Assembly (NCBI RefSeq): GCF_017355205.1
Contig: NZ_JADIJK010000034.1
Coordinates: 1-50,566 of the forward strand
DNA from: Bacillus sp. SD088
Lineage (GTDB): Bacteria; Bacillota; Bacilli; Bacillales; Bacillaceae_C
DNA length: 50,566 nucleotides
Reading direction: 5' to 3'
Shown: piece by piece, positions 1-8,151 of the stretch
How positions within the stretch are numbered: position 1 is the stretch's first letter
Layout: each line of letters begins with the position of its first letter
Notes under the pieces: generated by a model
What the model saw: only the letters and a program-made list of their open reading frames with translations
Told to the model about the DNA's origin: nothing
The model's database searches: none
Made by a program: the position numbers and the translations under genes

Positions 1-62
1 TACTCTCGGATAGAGTTGATTTACTCTCGGATAGAGTTGATTTACTCTCGGATAGAGTTGAT
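1..62. repeat. Tandem repeat, three 21-bp units, cut by window edge
   Basis: Three head-to-tail copies of a 21-bp unit; the first lacks one base because the window starts here. Each unit contains the inverted repeat ACTCT-N5-AGAGT, so each copy could fold into a small hairpin or bind a dimeric protein. The array may continue to the left of the window. There are no unique spacers, so this is not a CRISPR array. The copies look identical, which suggests recent expansion or ongoing slippage. Function unknown. Confidence 0.85.
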
Positions 63-90
63 TTTTCAGGCGTGCGACACGCCTGAAAAA
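62..90. other. Perfect 13-bp stem, 3-nt loop hairpin
   Basis: The arms at 62-74 and 78-90 are perfect reverse complements around the loop CGA. The hairpin begins two bases past the stop codon of the small cysteine-rich gene (minus strand) and abuts the tandem repeat. It has T5 at the 5' arm and A5 at the 3' arm on both strands. That is the opposite polarity of a classical intrinsic terminator, which has U's after the stem. It probably protects or ends the operon transcript, but the terminator role is not proven. Confidence 0.6.
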
Positions 91-91
91 T

Positions 92-358
92 TTATGCTCC
101 AATCCATTTAGATCCTGCAGGGCATGGGCATGTTCCACTTAATATTTTTGCTTTATATTGAACAAGACCTCCACTATATTTACAGGTTGTTCCGTATTGA
201 AGGGCGGGGCACGTTTGACAATGCTGCAATCTTTCTTGATAGCTTTTTAAAGAGACCATTTTTATGCCTTTCTTTTCGGCATCCAGAAGCAGATCCTCCA
301 CAAGTTCATTTGAAACGATTACACTTTCCGTGCAGCCCTTACAGAGTAATTTCACCAT
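92..358 (-). CDS. Small cysteine-rich protein, putative metal-binding (DUF6171-like)
   Basis: An 88-residue protein with a CKGC pair at the N-terminus, then CQTC, TTCK and CPCP near the C-terminus. The eight cysteines arranged as CxxC-type pairs suggest a zinc-binding knuckle. The pattern resembles the small Firmicutes family DUF6171, but I recognise it from memory only. The gene starts 9 bp after the stop of the GH51 arabinofuranosidase gene on the same strand, so it is probably the last gene of the araBDA-abfA transcript. No signal peptide or membrane segment is visible, so a cytoplasmic location is likely. Its role in arabinose metabolism is unknown. Confidence 0.7.
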   Translation of the reverse strand: MVKLLCKGCTESVIVSNELVEDLLLDAEKKGIKMVSLKSYQERLQHCQTCPALQYGTTCKYSGGLVQYKAKILSGTCPCPAGSKWIGA

Positions 359-367
359 CGTCTTCTC

Positions 368-1852
368 CTATTCCAATGTTAAAACGGCCACAGACATAGC
401 TGGAAGTTTAGCGGTAATGGCTTGACCATCAACCCTCACATCTGTCCATTCAACTGGTTTCACCTGTTCTGGCTGGTCAAAAGTGTTATGTGCATCTATC
501 TCATCTGCAGTAAGAATTTTTCCACTTAGCTTGCTAGCGGATAAGTCGAGGCCACGCAAGTCTAGATTAAGATTTGCCTCGTTCTGGTGATCTAAGTTAC
601 ATAGACTGATATGAACTTTACCATCCTTATCCTTTGAAGCAGAAATACTCACCTGTGGTAAAAATTCATCCCCAAATTGATATTGATTAATTTGACCATC
701 CACTTGTAGCAAGGAGGCATCATGATGCACTTTAAACATATCAAACACATGATAGGTTGGCGTGAAAAGCATCTTCTCTCCTTCTGTTAATATCATCGCC
801 TGCAACACATTAACTGTTTGCGCGATATTGGTCATTTGGACACGCTCCGCATGTTCATGGAAAATATTAAAATGTAGGCCTGCCACAAGTGCATCACGAA
901 TTGAATTCTGTTGATAAAGGAAACCGGGATTTATCCCGGGCTCAGGATCAAACCATGTTCCCCATTCATCAATGATCATACCGACTCTTTTCTGTGGATC
1001 ATATTGGTCCATAATGGCGCTATGCCTTGATATTAAAGTATCCATATGAAGAGCTTTTTTTAATGTAATAAACCACTGATCCTCTGGAAAGTCTGTTGCA
1101 GACCCTTTATGATGCCATTCACCAGGAACTGTATAGTAATGAAGGCTCAATCCATCCATCATCCAATGGGCATTTTTCATCAACACTTCTGTCCAGCGAT
1201 AATCGTCCACATTGGCTCCACCAGCAATCTTGTAAAGCCTGTTGTCTCCATAATTCCGCACATAAGTCTGATAACGACGATAGAGATCTGCGTAATATTC
1301 AGGACGCATATTTCCACCACAGCCCCAGTTTTCATTCCCAACCCCAAAATATTTCAATTTCCATGGCTCTGGCTGACCATTTTCTTTTCGCCAATCCGCC
1401 ATTGGAGACTCTCCATCAAAGGTCATATATTCAACCCATTCGGACATTTCCTGGACGGTACCGCTTCCAACATTTCCACAAATATAAGGCTCTGCTCCAA
1501 GCATGTCACAGAGCATCATAAACTCATGTGTGCCAAAATGGTTATTCTCAACCACACCACCCCAGTGTGTATTGACCATTCTTTTTCTATTCTCCCGCGG
1601 GCCAATTCCGTCTTTCCAATGATATTCATCTGCAAAACAGCCTCCAGGCCAACGTAATACAGGGATTTGAATGTTTTTCAATGCTTCAAGCACATCATTT
1701 CTAATCCCGTTGGTATTTGGTATAGGAGAATCCTCTCCAACCCAAATCCCTTCATAGATTCCACGGCCTAAGTGCTCTGCAAAATGACCATATATATTTT
1801 TATTAATCTTTGCTTTTTCAACATCAGTGTTAATGACAATTTTATTATTCAA
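368..1852 (-). CDS. abfA: Alpha-L-arabinofuranosidase, GH51 (first copy)
   Basis: A 494-residue cytoplasmic glycosidase (no signal peptide) that removes alpha-L-arabinofuranosyl units from imported arabino-oligosaccharides. The GH51 core is clear: [13 protein letters not shown] near residue 67, the acid/base GNEN motif (Glu174) and the nucleophile in IIDEWGTW (Glu296), followed by a C-terminal beta domain. The start is TTG preceded by AAAGGAGAG. It is the fourth gene of the araB-araD-araA-abfA cluster and follows araA after about 180 bp. It differs substantially from the second GH51 enzyme at 30032-31552 (VGNENWG versus LGNELDG), so the two are old paralogues, perhaps with different linkage preference. 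abfA and arabinose genes are co-transcribed in Bacillus subtilis. Confidence 0.95.
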   Translation of the reverse strand: MNNKIVINTDVEKAKINKNIYGHFAEHLGRGIYEGIWVGEDSPIPNTNGIRNDVLEALKNIQIPVLRWPGGCFADEYHWKDGIGPRENRKRMVNTHWGGVVENNHFGTHEFMMLCDMLGAEPYICGNVGSGTVQEMSEWVEYMTFDGESPMADWRKENGQPEPWKLKYFGVGNENWGCGGNMRPEYYADLYRRYQTYVRNYGDNRLYKIAGGANVDDYRWTEVLMKNAHWMMDGLSLHYYTVPGEWHHKGSATDFPEDQWFITLKKALHMDTLISRHSAIMDQYDPQKRVGMIIDEWGTWFDPEPGINPGFLYQQNSIRDALVAGLHFNIFHEHAERVQMTNIAQTVNVLQAMILTEGEKMLFTPTYHVFDMFKVHHDASLLQVDGQINQYQFGDEFLPQVSISASKDKDGKVHISLCNLDHQNEANLNLDLRGLDLSASKLSGKILTADEIDAHNTFDQPEQVKPVEWTDVRVDGQAITAKLPAMSVAVLTLE

Positions 1853-1945
1853 ATCCTAGCTCTCCTTTTTCCTACTTTTTTATAATGATAGAATGGAACC
1901 TACCTAGCCAAAATCCTTAACGAACAACTAGCATATTAGGCGCGA

Positions 1946-1980
1946 GATTGATGACATCATGTCCTGTGACGCCATCAATC
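1946..1980. other. Stem-loop in araA-abfA intergenic region
   Basis: GATTGATG at 1946-1953 pairs perfectly with CATCAATC at 1973-1980, and an inner GTC/GAC helix extends the structure. It lies between araA and abfA on the transcript of the minus-strand operon and has no T-run after it. A role as an mRNA processing or stability element is plausible but unproven. Confidence 0.4.
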
Positions 1981-2029
1981 CTTAATAAGAAGCAAGTTTG
2001 CATGTTTAAAAGACTTATTCCTGTAATTT

Positions 2030-3520
2030 TCACTTATAAAAAATTTCATTTAACCGCAATTCATTTTCAAAGGCATGAGTGTTCGTGTCGTTATTAATAA
2101 GGACTGATTCGATTCCTAGCAAATCAGCAAAATCCTTTAATTGCTCACTTGTCACCCGATATGAGTAGCAAGAATGGTGAGCACCGCCAGCCATAATCCA
2201 ATTTTCAGCTCCTTGTGACATGGAAGGCTGGAGTTTCCAAAGCACGCGAGCGACAGGCAGCTTCGGCATATCCTTTTCAATTTTTACAGCATCCACTTCA
2301 TTAATGACTAACCGGAAACGATGACCAAGATCAATAATGGAAGCATTTAAAGCAGCCCCTTCATGCCCATTAAAGACCAGTCTTGCTGGATCTGCCTTTC
2401 CACCAATTCCTAGTGGATGAACTTCAATTGTTGGTTTCGCTTCAGCAATCGTTGGACAAACTTCGAGCATATGGGATCCAAGAACCATTTCATTTCCAGG
2501 TTCAAAATGATATGTGTAATCTTCCATAAAGGATGTATCTTTACCATCTGCTATGATTTTCATAAGGCGAACAAGAGCTGCGGTTTTCCAGTCCCCTTCA
2601 CCACCATAACCGTACCCTTGCTCCATCAAGCGTTGAGTGGCAAGTCCCGGAAGCTGGTGCATCCCATGTAAATCTTCAAACGTATTAGAGAAAGCTGTAT
2701 AACCGCCCTCTTCCAAAAAACTCTTTAAAGCTACTTCCAATTTAGCTTGATAACGAATGGAATCTCGAACCGCTCCGTCCTGAAGTCCCTCTGGAACAAT
2801 TGAATACTGTTCCGCATATTCATCCATAAGCTGATCAATATCTTGTTCAGATACAGCTTCAATTCTTTCAACTAAATCACCAACACCATATGCATCAACG
2901 GTCCAGCCCAGTTTGATTTGCGCTTCAACTTTATCCCCTTCAGTCACTGCAACATTACGCATATTGTCACCAAAACGGGCCACCTTCAATGTGTGACTCT
3001 CGGAAACAGCCACTGCAGTACGCATCCAGCTTCCGATTCTCACGCGTACTTCTTGATTTTCCCAATGTCCGACAACAACTTTTCGTTTAATATTCATGCG
3101 ACTGCCGATAAAGCCAAATTCGCGATCGCCATGTGCGGATTGATTTAAGTTCATGAAATCCATATCAATACCGTCCCAGGGAATATCCCGGTTAAACTGT
3201 GTATGTAGATGTAGCAATGGCTTTTTCAGTACATTCAAGCCTGCAATCCACATTTTTGCCGGTGAAAAGGTGTGCATCCAAGTAATAATTCCCGCACAGT
3301 TCTCATCCGCATTGGCCTCAAGAAACAATCTACGAATGGAATCTGCTTCCTTGACAACCGATTTAAATACTAACTTATATGTGACAGCTGGATCCTGATC
3401 AAGACCCACAACCATTTTCCGAGAATGTTCCTCAACCTGTTTTATAACATCCTCACCATATAGATTTTGACTACCTGTAACAAACCAAAACTCATAGTCT
3501 TTTACCTTTAACATAAACAT
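2030..3520 (-). CDS. araA: L-arabinose isomerase
   Basis: A 496-residue enzyme that converts L-arabinose to L-ribulose, the first cytoplasmic step of arabinose catabolism, using Mn2+. The N-terminus (KDYEFWFVTGSQNLYGE) is the AraA signature. The metal and catalytic region is present: the Glu in FEDLHG, the Glu in YGGEGDWKTAALVR, the His in DYTYHFEPGNEM and the His pair in GGAHHSCYS. Full length for the family. AGGAGAG lies 5-11 nt upstream of two in-frame ATGs (3520 and 3514); the second would give MLKVKDYEF, closer to known AraA starts. The araD gene lies upstream, separated by a 300-bp gap filled with repeats, and abfA lies downstream. Confidence 0.97.
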   Translation of the reverse strand: MFMLKVKDYEFWFVTGSQNLYGEDVIKQVEEHSRKMVVGLDQDPAVTYKLVFKSVVKEADSIRRLFLEANADENCAGIITWMHTFSPAKMWIAGLNVLKKPLLHLHTQFNRDIPWDGIDMDFMNLNQSAHGDREFGFIGSRMNIKRKVVVGHWENQEVRVRIGSWMRTAVAVSESHTLKVARFGDNMRNVAVTEGDKVEAQIKLGWTVDAYGVGDLVERIEAVSEQDIDQLMDEYAEQYSIVPEGLQDGAVRDSIRYQAKLEVALKSFLEEGGYTAFSNTFEDLHGMHQLPGLATQRLMEQGYGYGGEGDWKTAALVRLMKIIADGKDTSFMEDYTYHFEPGNEMVLGSHMLEVCPTIAEAKPTIEVHPLGIGGKADPARLVFNGHEGAALNASIIDLGHRFRLVINEVDAVKIEKDMPKLPVARVLWKLQPSMSQGAENWIMAGGAHHSCYSYRVTSEQLKDFADLLGIESVLINNDTNTHAFENELRLNEIFYK

Positions 3521-3569
3521 TCACTCTCCTGTTAATATTCGACATGATCGCATTTATTTATCCCGAATT

Positions 3570-3641
3570 AACTGGCAGTAAGACCCCCACTTCAAGATTT
3601 CGAGGTAAAAACGAGAATTGTAAGTGGGGACAACTGCCAGT
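3570..3641. repeat. Imperfect inverted-repeat element between araD and araA
   Basis: ACTGGCAGT (3571-3579) and CCCCACTT (3585-3592) pair with AAGTGGGG (3622-3629) and ACTGCCAGT (3633-3641), giving a long two-part stem around a 29-nt loop. The left part recurs at 32223-32247 (TTAACT-G-A/C-GTAAGACCCCC), so this is a dispersed element. It could be a small MITE or the folded end of an IS200/IS605-type element. No transposase is linked to it. Confidence 0.6.
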
Positions 3642-3689
3642 AAATACCCGATTGATTCAGGCCTGTAGAACGCAGGTCACAAAGGCGTA

Positions 3690-3780
3690 GCAACGTATAG
3701 GATGTACTAGTGCAGACGAAGCGACAGGACGTCGCGTTTGAGTCTGCCAACAGGATGTTGCGAATTTAGCCTTTGATCCT
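3690..3780. repeat. Dispersed intergenic repeat (family B), copy 1
   Basis: This stretch, with the core ATGTACTAGTGCAG, then CGAAGC, AGGAYGT and GAGTCTG, is found again in reverse orientation at about 50450-50530. It is non-coding, richer in GC than its surroundings and sits between araD and araA. The repeat separates the two genes by about 300 bp in what should be one operon. Confidence 0.7.
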
Positions 3781-3786
3781 TACTAA

Positions 3787-3815
3787 TCAGTGGGGGATGA
3801 AAAAATCCCCACTGA
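3787..3815 (-). terminator. Strong hairpin after araD
   Basis: TCAGTGGGG (3787-3795) pairs perfectly with CCCCACTGA (3807-3815); the hairpin starts 14 nt beyond the araD stop. There is no clear U-run after it on the minus strand, so it may cause partial termination, or process and stabilise the araBD part of the transcript rather than stop it. Confidence 0.5.
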
Positions 3816-3828
3816 ATGAAGTTTCACT

Positions 3829-4524
3829 TTATTTTTGTCCGTAGTAAGCATTTGGGCCATGTTTGCGTAAGTAGTGCTTATCTAATAAGTATTGGTCTAG
3901 TGGCTCGACATTTGGAGTGAGTTGGAATGAATGCAAGGCCATTTTGGCTACTTCTTCCAACACAACAGCGTTATGAACGGCTTCATGGGCATCTTTCCCC
4001 CAGTTAAAGGGGGCATGGCCGCCGACCAATACACCTGGCATCGCTATGGGATCTAATTGTAAGTTTTTGAACGTTTCAATGATGACATTTCCTGTTTCAA
4101 GCTCATACGCTTGTTCAATCTCTTGTTGTGATAAGGGACGAGTCACTGGAATTTCTCCATAGTAATAATCTGCATGCGTTGTGCCCAGAGCAGGGATTGA
4201 TCTTTTCGCTTGTGCCCAACTTGTCGCCCATGGGGAATGAGTATGAACAACTCCACCGATTTCTTTAAAAGCTTTATAGAGTGCTAGATGAGTAGGGGTA
4301 TCAGAAGAAGGACGTAAATCCCCTTCCACGATATTTCCTTCTAAATCCAAAACAACCAAATCATCAGCCTGCAATTCAGAATAAGCAACTCCACTCGGTT
4401 TTATAACGACAAGACCTTTTTCACGATCTATCCCACTAACATTTCCCCATGTAAATGTCACAAGGCCATATTCAGGTAATTGTAAGTTGGCTTCTAATAC
4501 TCTTTGCTTTAATTCTGCAAGCAT
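3829..4524 (-). CDS. araD: L-ribulose-5-phosphate 4-epimerase
   Basis: A 231-residue class II aldolase-fold enzyme that epimerises L-ribulose-5-phosphate to D-xylulose-5-phosphate, which enters the pentose phosphate pathway. Visible motifs are TWGNVSGID (substrate loop), IKPSGV, SSDTPTH, the metal-binding HTHSPWAT pair, [10 protein letters not shown] and the C-terminal [11 protein letters not shown] with the third metal His. Length is typical. The start ATG has GGAGGAGAAAGA in front. It follows araB after 62 bp on the same strand. The araB-araD-araA order differs from the B. subtilis araABD order. Confidence 0.97.
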   Translation of the reverse strand: MLAELKQRVLEANLQLPEYGLVTFTWGNVSGIDREKGLVVIKPSGVAYSELQADDLVVLDLEGNIVEGDLRPSSDTPTHLALYKAFKEIGGVVHTHSPWATSWAQAKRSIPALGTTHADYYYGEIPVTRPLSQQEIEQAYELETGNVIIETFKNLQLDPIAMPGVLVGGHAPFNWGKDAHEAVHNAVVLEEVAKMALHSFQLTPNVEPLDQYLLDKHYLRKHGPNAYYGQK

Positions 4525-4586
4525 TCTTTCTCCTCCAATCCATCCTCTATCTCTAAGTGATTTTCATCAGTTTTTTGAACATCCAT

Positions 4587-6254
4587 TTAAAGACTCTGCT
4601 TTTTAATATTTTTCAGTCGCTTCATCACATCATTTTCACCACGACCAAAATAGTTATATAAAGTTTCATATTCTGAGTAAAGTTGTTCATAAACGTTTAC
4701 ATTCTCGGAATTTGGTTTAAATGTTTCCTCTTTCACGCCTCCCATTTCTATAGCAGCATCAGTGATGTCATCATATCCACCACGGTCTTTTCCAGCGGCA
4801 ACTGCGCCAAACATCGCTGAACCTAATGCAGGAGTTTGAGAAGAGGCAGAAATTTTGATTTCTGAGTTCAATACATCAGCGTAAATTTGCATCATTAGCG
4901 CATTTTTCTCTGCAATCCCGCCACATGCATAGATTTCGTTTACCGGCACACCACTGTTACGGAAAGCTTCTACAATCGTCCGTGTCCCATAAGCAGTTGC
5001 CTCAATTAGGGCACGATAAATCTCCTCTGGCTTTGTTAAAAGTGTTGCCCCTAGCAATACGCCTGTTAAGTCCACATCCACAAGGGTGGAGCGATTTCCA
5101 TTCCACCAATCTAACGCGAGAAGACCGCTTTCACCAGGTCGTAGTTTACTAGCTTTCTCTGTTAATAATTGATGAATATTGACTCCCTTTTCTTTCGCCT
5201 CTTTTTCATAAGTTTCTGGGACACAATTTTCAGTAAACCATTCAAAGTGGTCACCGACACAGGATTGCCCTGCTTCATATCCCATTAATCCAGGTAATAC
5301 ACCATCCTCAACTACTCCACACATACCAGGGACAATCTTTTCTTCCTCCCCTAGTAAAATATGACATGTGCTTGTTCCCATAATCATCAATAATTTACCT
5401 GGTTCTGTAATCCCCACAGCCGGAATGGAAACATGGGCATCGACATTCGCTACTGCAACAGCAGTTCCTTGTTTTAGTCCTGTTAACGCTGCCGCTTCAG
5501 CAGTGATTTCTCCAGCCTTGGCTCCAATGGAATAAATATCATTCGATAACTTCTCTTCAACCACATTTTCTAAACGCGGATCTAATGCTTTAAAGAATTC
5601 CTTTGAAGGATACCCTTTCTGCTTATGCCAAATCGCTTTATATCCTGCTGTACAACTATTCCGTTTGATTTCACCAGTTAACTGAGAAATGACCCAATCG
5701 GTTGCCTCGACAATTTGATCTGCTTCCTCATAAATTTCATGTGCTTCATTTAGAATCTGCCAAACTTTCGGAAACACCCATTCAGAAGAGATTTTCCCAC
5801 CATATCGCTTTAGAAAATCCTCTCCACGTTCTGCAGCAATCTCATTTAAACGATTTGCTTCCTCTTGTGCTGCATGATGCTTCCACAATTTTACATAGCT
5901 ATGTGGATGTTCTTTATATTTCTCTAACATACAGAGAGGTGTGCCATCCTTTTTCACAGGCAGGACTGTACAAGCCGTAAAATCAATTCCAATTCCGATC
6001 ACGTCTTCTGCTGCAACATTTGCTTTTGTTAACACAGAAGGGATCGTTACTTGCAACACCTCTAAATAATCATTGGGATGCTGCAATGCCCAATCGTCTT
6101 CGAGTTTTATCTTATTCCCTGGTAAAAATTGATCCATAACACCATGAGTATATTCTTTAACAGAAGTCGCAATCTCGCGACCGGAGCCAATTTCAACTAG
6201 AACCGCTCGACCAGATTGGGTTCCATAATCTACACCAATCGAATATTTTGCCAA
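4587..6254 (-). CDS. araB: Ribulokinase
   Basis: A FGGY-family carbohydrate kinase that phosphorylates L-ribulose with ATP. Motifs include [15 protein letters not shown] at the N-terminus, [32 protein letters not shown] and the ATP-site [16 protein letters not shown] place the start at TTG 6254, giving 555 residues ([11 protein letters not shown]...), the usual length. It has GGTGAGGAG just upstream. The open frame extends to 6362, but the extra 36 residues would cover the promoter and AraR operator and match no kinase start. First gene of the arabinose operon. The AraR-type box lies 57 bp upstream of the start. Confidence 0.95.
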   Translation of the reverse strand: MAKYSIGVDYGTQSGRAVLVEIGSGREIATSVKEYTHGVMDQFLPGNKIKLEDDWALQHPNDYLEVLQVTIPSVLTKANVAAEDVIGIGIDFTACTVLPVKKDGTPLCMLEKYKEHPHSYVKLWKHHAAQEEANRLNEIAAERGEDFLKRYGGKISSEWVFPKVWQILNEAHEIYEEADQIVEATDWVISQLTGEIKRNSCTAGYKAIWHKQKGYPSKEFFKALDPRLENVVEEKLSNDIYSIGAKAGEITAEAAALTGLKQGTAVAVANVDAHVSIPAVGITEPGKLLMIMGTSTCHILLGEEEKIVPGMCGVVEDGVLPGLMGYEAGQSCVGDHFEWFTENCVPETYEKEAKEKGVNIHQLLTEKASKLRPGESGLLALDWWNGNRSTLVDVDLTGVLLGATLLTKPEEIYRALIEATAYGTRTIVEAFRNSGVPVNEIYACGGIAEKNALMMQIYADVLNSEIKISASSQTPALGSAMFGAVAAGKDRGGYDDITDAAIEMGGVKEETFKPNSENVNVYEQLYSEYETLYNYFGRGENDVMKRLKNIKKQSL

Positions 6255-6310
6255 TCTCCTCACCCTTACATTTAAAATTATATTTTCGCGAATTCGTATC
6301 AACCATTTGA

Positions 6311-6335
6311 ACTTGTACGTATAACTTATATTATA
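6311..6335 (-). promoter_or_regulatory. araB operon promoter -10 with AraR-type operator
   Basis: On the minus strand a TATAAT (6330-6335) is followed directly by the box AGTTATACGTACAAGT (6311-6326). The box matches the AraR operator pattern ATTTGTACGTACAAAT (from memory) at 13 of 16 positions when read on the plus strand. A repressor bound here would cover the transcription start. The -35 is weak: TTGAAA lies 21 nt upstream of the -10, longer than the ideal spacing. Similar promoter-box pairs occur at 14125-14178 and 20623-20676. Confidence 0.7.
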
Positions 6336-6404
6336 TTCTAACATGCACTTAAAATTTTTCAATATATAAAAGGAATTTTATATATTGTTCTTTTGTACAT
6401 GTAC

Positions 6405-6418
6405 GGATCAGCTGATCC
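6405..6418. promoter_or_regulatory. Perfect 14-bp palindrome in araB-araR intergenic region
   Basis: GGATCAGCTGATCC is a perfect palindrome. It directly follows TTTTGTACATGTAC (6391-6404), which itself contains the palindrome GTACATGTAC and resembles an AraR half-site. The composite sits midway between the two better AraR boxes at 6311 and 6519. It may be an auxiliary operator; this is inference. Confidence 0.4.
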
Positions 6419-6518
6419 ATTAACTTCCCTTTTTCACTTATTTATGATACTTTTATTTCATGTAGAGAGGTCAACACCTCTATTTACCACAGTGATGATA
6501 CAGACATTTATTAATAAA

Positions 6519-6534
6519 AATTGTCAGTACAATC
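6519..6534 (+). promoter_or_regulatory. AraR-type operator upstream of araR
   Basis: AATTGTCAGTACAATC is an inverted repeat (ATTGT/ACAAT) that matches the AraR operator pattern at 12 of 16 positions. It lies 63 bp before the araR ATG, as expected for autoregulation. Together with the box at 6311 it brackets the divergent promoters, about 208 bp apart. Cooperative binding by looping is known for B. subtilis AraR. Confidence 0.55.
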
Positions 6535-6596
6535 TAGATGAACTGATTTTTATTATATTAGGAAAGAACGGAAAAACAGCTTGGAGGCAAGATTTT

Positions 6597-7703
6597 ATGG
6601 CACAGTCCGCAAAATACATAATGGTTATAAATAAAATTAAAGAATGGATAGAAACAGGAAAGGTTAAACCTGGAGATAAAATTTATTCCGAAAATGAGCT
6701 TTCTAAAATGTTTCAAGTAAGCAGACATACAATCAGACAAGCGATCGGGGAACTTGTTCATGAAGGCTTACTATACCGCGAGCAAGGGGCAGGAACATTT
6801 TGTGCAGAGCAACCGGAGTTTCTTTCCCCCTCCCTTTCAAAGCCAACAACTTCAGGTAAAAATATCGGGATTATTACGACCTATATCTCTGATTATATTT
6901 TCCCAACAATTATTAGGGGAATGGAGTCTTATCTCACATCAAAAGGCTATTCCTTATTCATCTCTAGCACAAATAATGAAGTGGAAAAAGAAAAGCAATG
7001 TTTAGAGGCGATGTTGGAGCGAAATGTAGATGGGCTGATAATTGAACCAACAAAAAGTAGTGGTTATAACCCCAATATTCCTTATTATTTGGAATTGGAA
7101 CAGAAGAAAATCCCTTATTTAATGATTAATCAGTATTACTCACAATTAAATCCTCCTTATATTTTAATGGATGATGAAAAAGGTGGATTGATGGCAACAG
7201 AACATTTAATTGAACTCGGTCATAATAAAATTATTGGGATTTTTAAAACAGATGACTTACAGGGGATTTATCGAATGAAGGGGTTTATCAATGCTTTCCG
7301 TAATCATCAAATTCCGTTTCAAAATGATACGGTTATTTCCTATACAACCGAAGATTTACCAAATGTTTTTCTGGAGAAAATTGAAAATCTATTGGCTGAT
7401 CCAGAACAAACTCCGACAGGGATTGTTTGTTACAATGATGAGATTGCATTAAAGATTATTCATATTTTAAAAGGAAAAGGCTATCGAATTCCTGATGATA
7501 TCTCCATCATTGGCTATGATAATTCTGCTCTTGTAGAAGCATCAGAGGTGAAAATCACTTCTATTAACCATCCGAAAGCTCAATTAGGAATAGACGCAGC
7601 CAAGTGGATTGTCGAGGCCATTGAACACCCAGACACATTCGAAAAACAGAATGTGACATATGAACCGGAATTAATTATTCGTGAGTCAACAAAAGCCATT
7701 TAA
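6597..7703 (+). CDS. araR: Arabinose operon repressor AraR (GntR HTH plus LacI-type sugar domain)
   Basis: A 368-residue repressor. Residues about 5-70 are a GntR winged helix (YSENELSKMFQVSRHTIRQAIGELVHEGLLYREQGAGTF). The rest is a periplasmic-binding-type effector domain starting at IGIITTYISDYIFPTIIRGMESYL, very close to B. subtilis AraR, ending EPELIIRES. It releases DNA when L-arabinose binds. The start is ATG 6597 with GGAGG nine bases upstream, giving near-typical length; an upstream GTG-like extension to 6393 would run through the operators and is rejected. It is divergent from araB and likely controls all AraR-like boxes in this window. Confidence 0.95.
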   Translation: MAQSAKYIMVINKIKEWIETGKVKPGDKIYSENELSKMFQVSRHTIRQAIGELVHEGLLYREQGAGTFCAEQPEFLSPSLSKPTTSGKNIGIITTYISDYIFPTIIRGMESYLTSKGYSLFISSTNNEVEKEKQCLEAMLERNVDGLIIEPTKSSGYNPNIPYYLELEQKKIPYLMINQYYSQLNPPYILMDDEKGGLMATEHLIELGHNKIIGIFKTDDLQGIYRMKGFINAFRNHQIPFQNDTVISYTTEDLPNVFLEKIENLLADPEQTPTGIVCYNDEIALKIIHILKGKGYRIPDDISIIGYDNSALVEASEVKITSINHPKAQLGIDAAKWIVEAIEHPDTFEKQNVTYEPELIIRESTKAI

Positions 7704-7715
7704 CCGAAACAATCA

Positions 7716-7912
7716 GGAAAGGCGGAGGCGCCTGTACAGCGACGTACAAATTTAAAGGCTTCTGACGAGATAAAGGAAACACGGCGAAGCATAAGCCGAT
7801 GTTGACTTACGCAAGCAGAAGCTGAAAGTTTGCTAGTCGCTGGGCGCTAGACACCAATCGCAACGTAAACATTTATCCACAAGCCAAGAATTTTATAGTT
7901 TTCTTAACAAAA
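7716..7912. repeat. Dispersed intergenic repeat (family C), copy 1
   Basis: Non-coding stretch after araR beginning GGCGGAGGCGCCTGTACAGC and ending near AAGCCAAGAATTTTATA. The end block (about 7884-7912) recurs at 20378-20407 and the GGCGCC-GGCGAC-type core recurs near 20232, so both are copies of one repeat family. The araR gene has no clean terminator of its own before it. Confidence 0.55.
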
Positions 7913-7920
7913 ATAGTAGC

Positions 7921-8146
7921 AAACGAGGCTGGGACAAAGCTAAAATGTTAAGCTCTCAAGACGAACAATGCATTACGTTAGCGGAGGAAATATACGTAGA
8001 CTCCTGCGAAGACCCCGGAAGTCGAAAGCCTCAGGAGGCTTGCCACTCGCCCGCGGAAAGCGAAGTATATTTCCAGAGCGGAGGTATATGCCCTCTAGTA
8101 GTACGTTTTTTTCTTTGGTGAAAATATTTTTGTCCCCGCCTCGTTT
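7921..8146. repeat. MITE-like element (family A), copy 1
   Basis: A 226-bp element with terminal inverted repeats AAACGAGGCTGGGACAAA (7921-7938) and its complement at 8129-8146 (17 of 18 match). The interior shares long blocks with the reverse-oriented copy at 14225-14460: CAATGCATTA, AGCGGAG, ACTCCT, CCTCAGGAGGCTT, CGGAAAGCGAAGTATATTTCC. It ends 6 bp before the stop codon of the GH127 gene. Short reading frames inside it are not credible genes. Confidence 0.8.
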
Positions 8147-8151
8147 ATTTT

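Noticed and set aside
1-62. CRISPR-like array at the left edge
   Set aside because: The three units are contiguous with no spacers between them, so it is a simple tandem repeat.
62-90. Classical intrinsic terminator
   Set aside because: The hairpin has T's before and A's after the stem on either strand, opposite to a terminator, so I list it only as a hairpin.
6393-6596. N-terminal extension of AraR by 68 residues
   Set aside because: It would be translated from the operator region, has no ribosome site and matches no AraR; ATG 6597 has a good GGAGG and gives normal length.
7744-7755. AraR-like half-site ACGTACAAAT
   Set aside because: Only the right half matches and it lies inside a dispersed repeat, away from any promoter.
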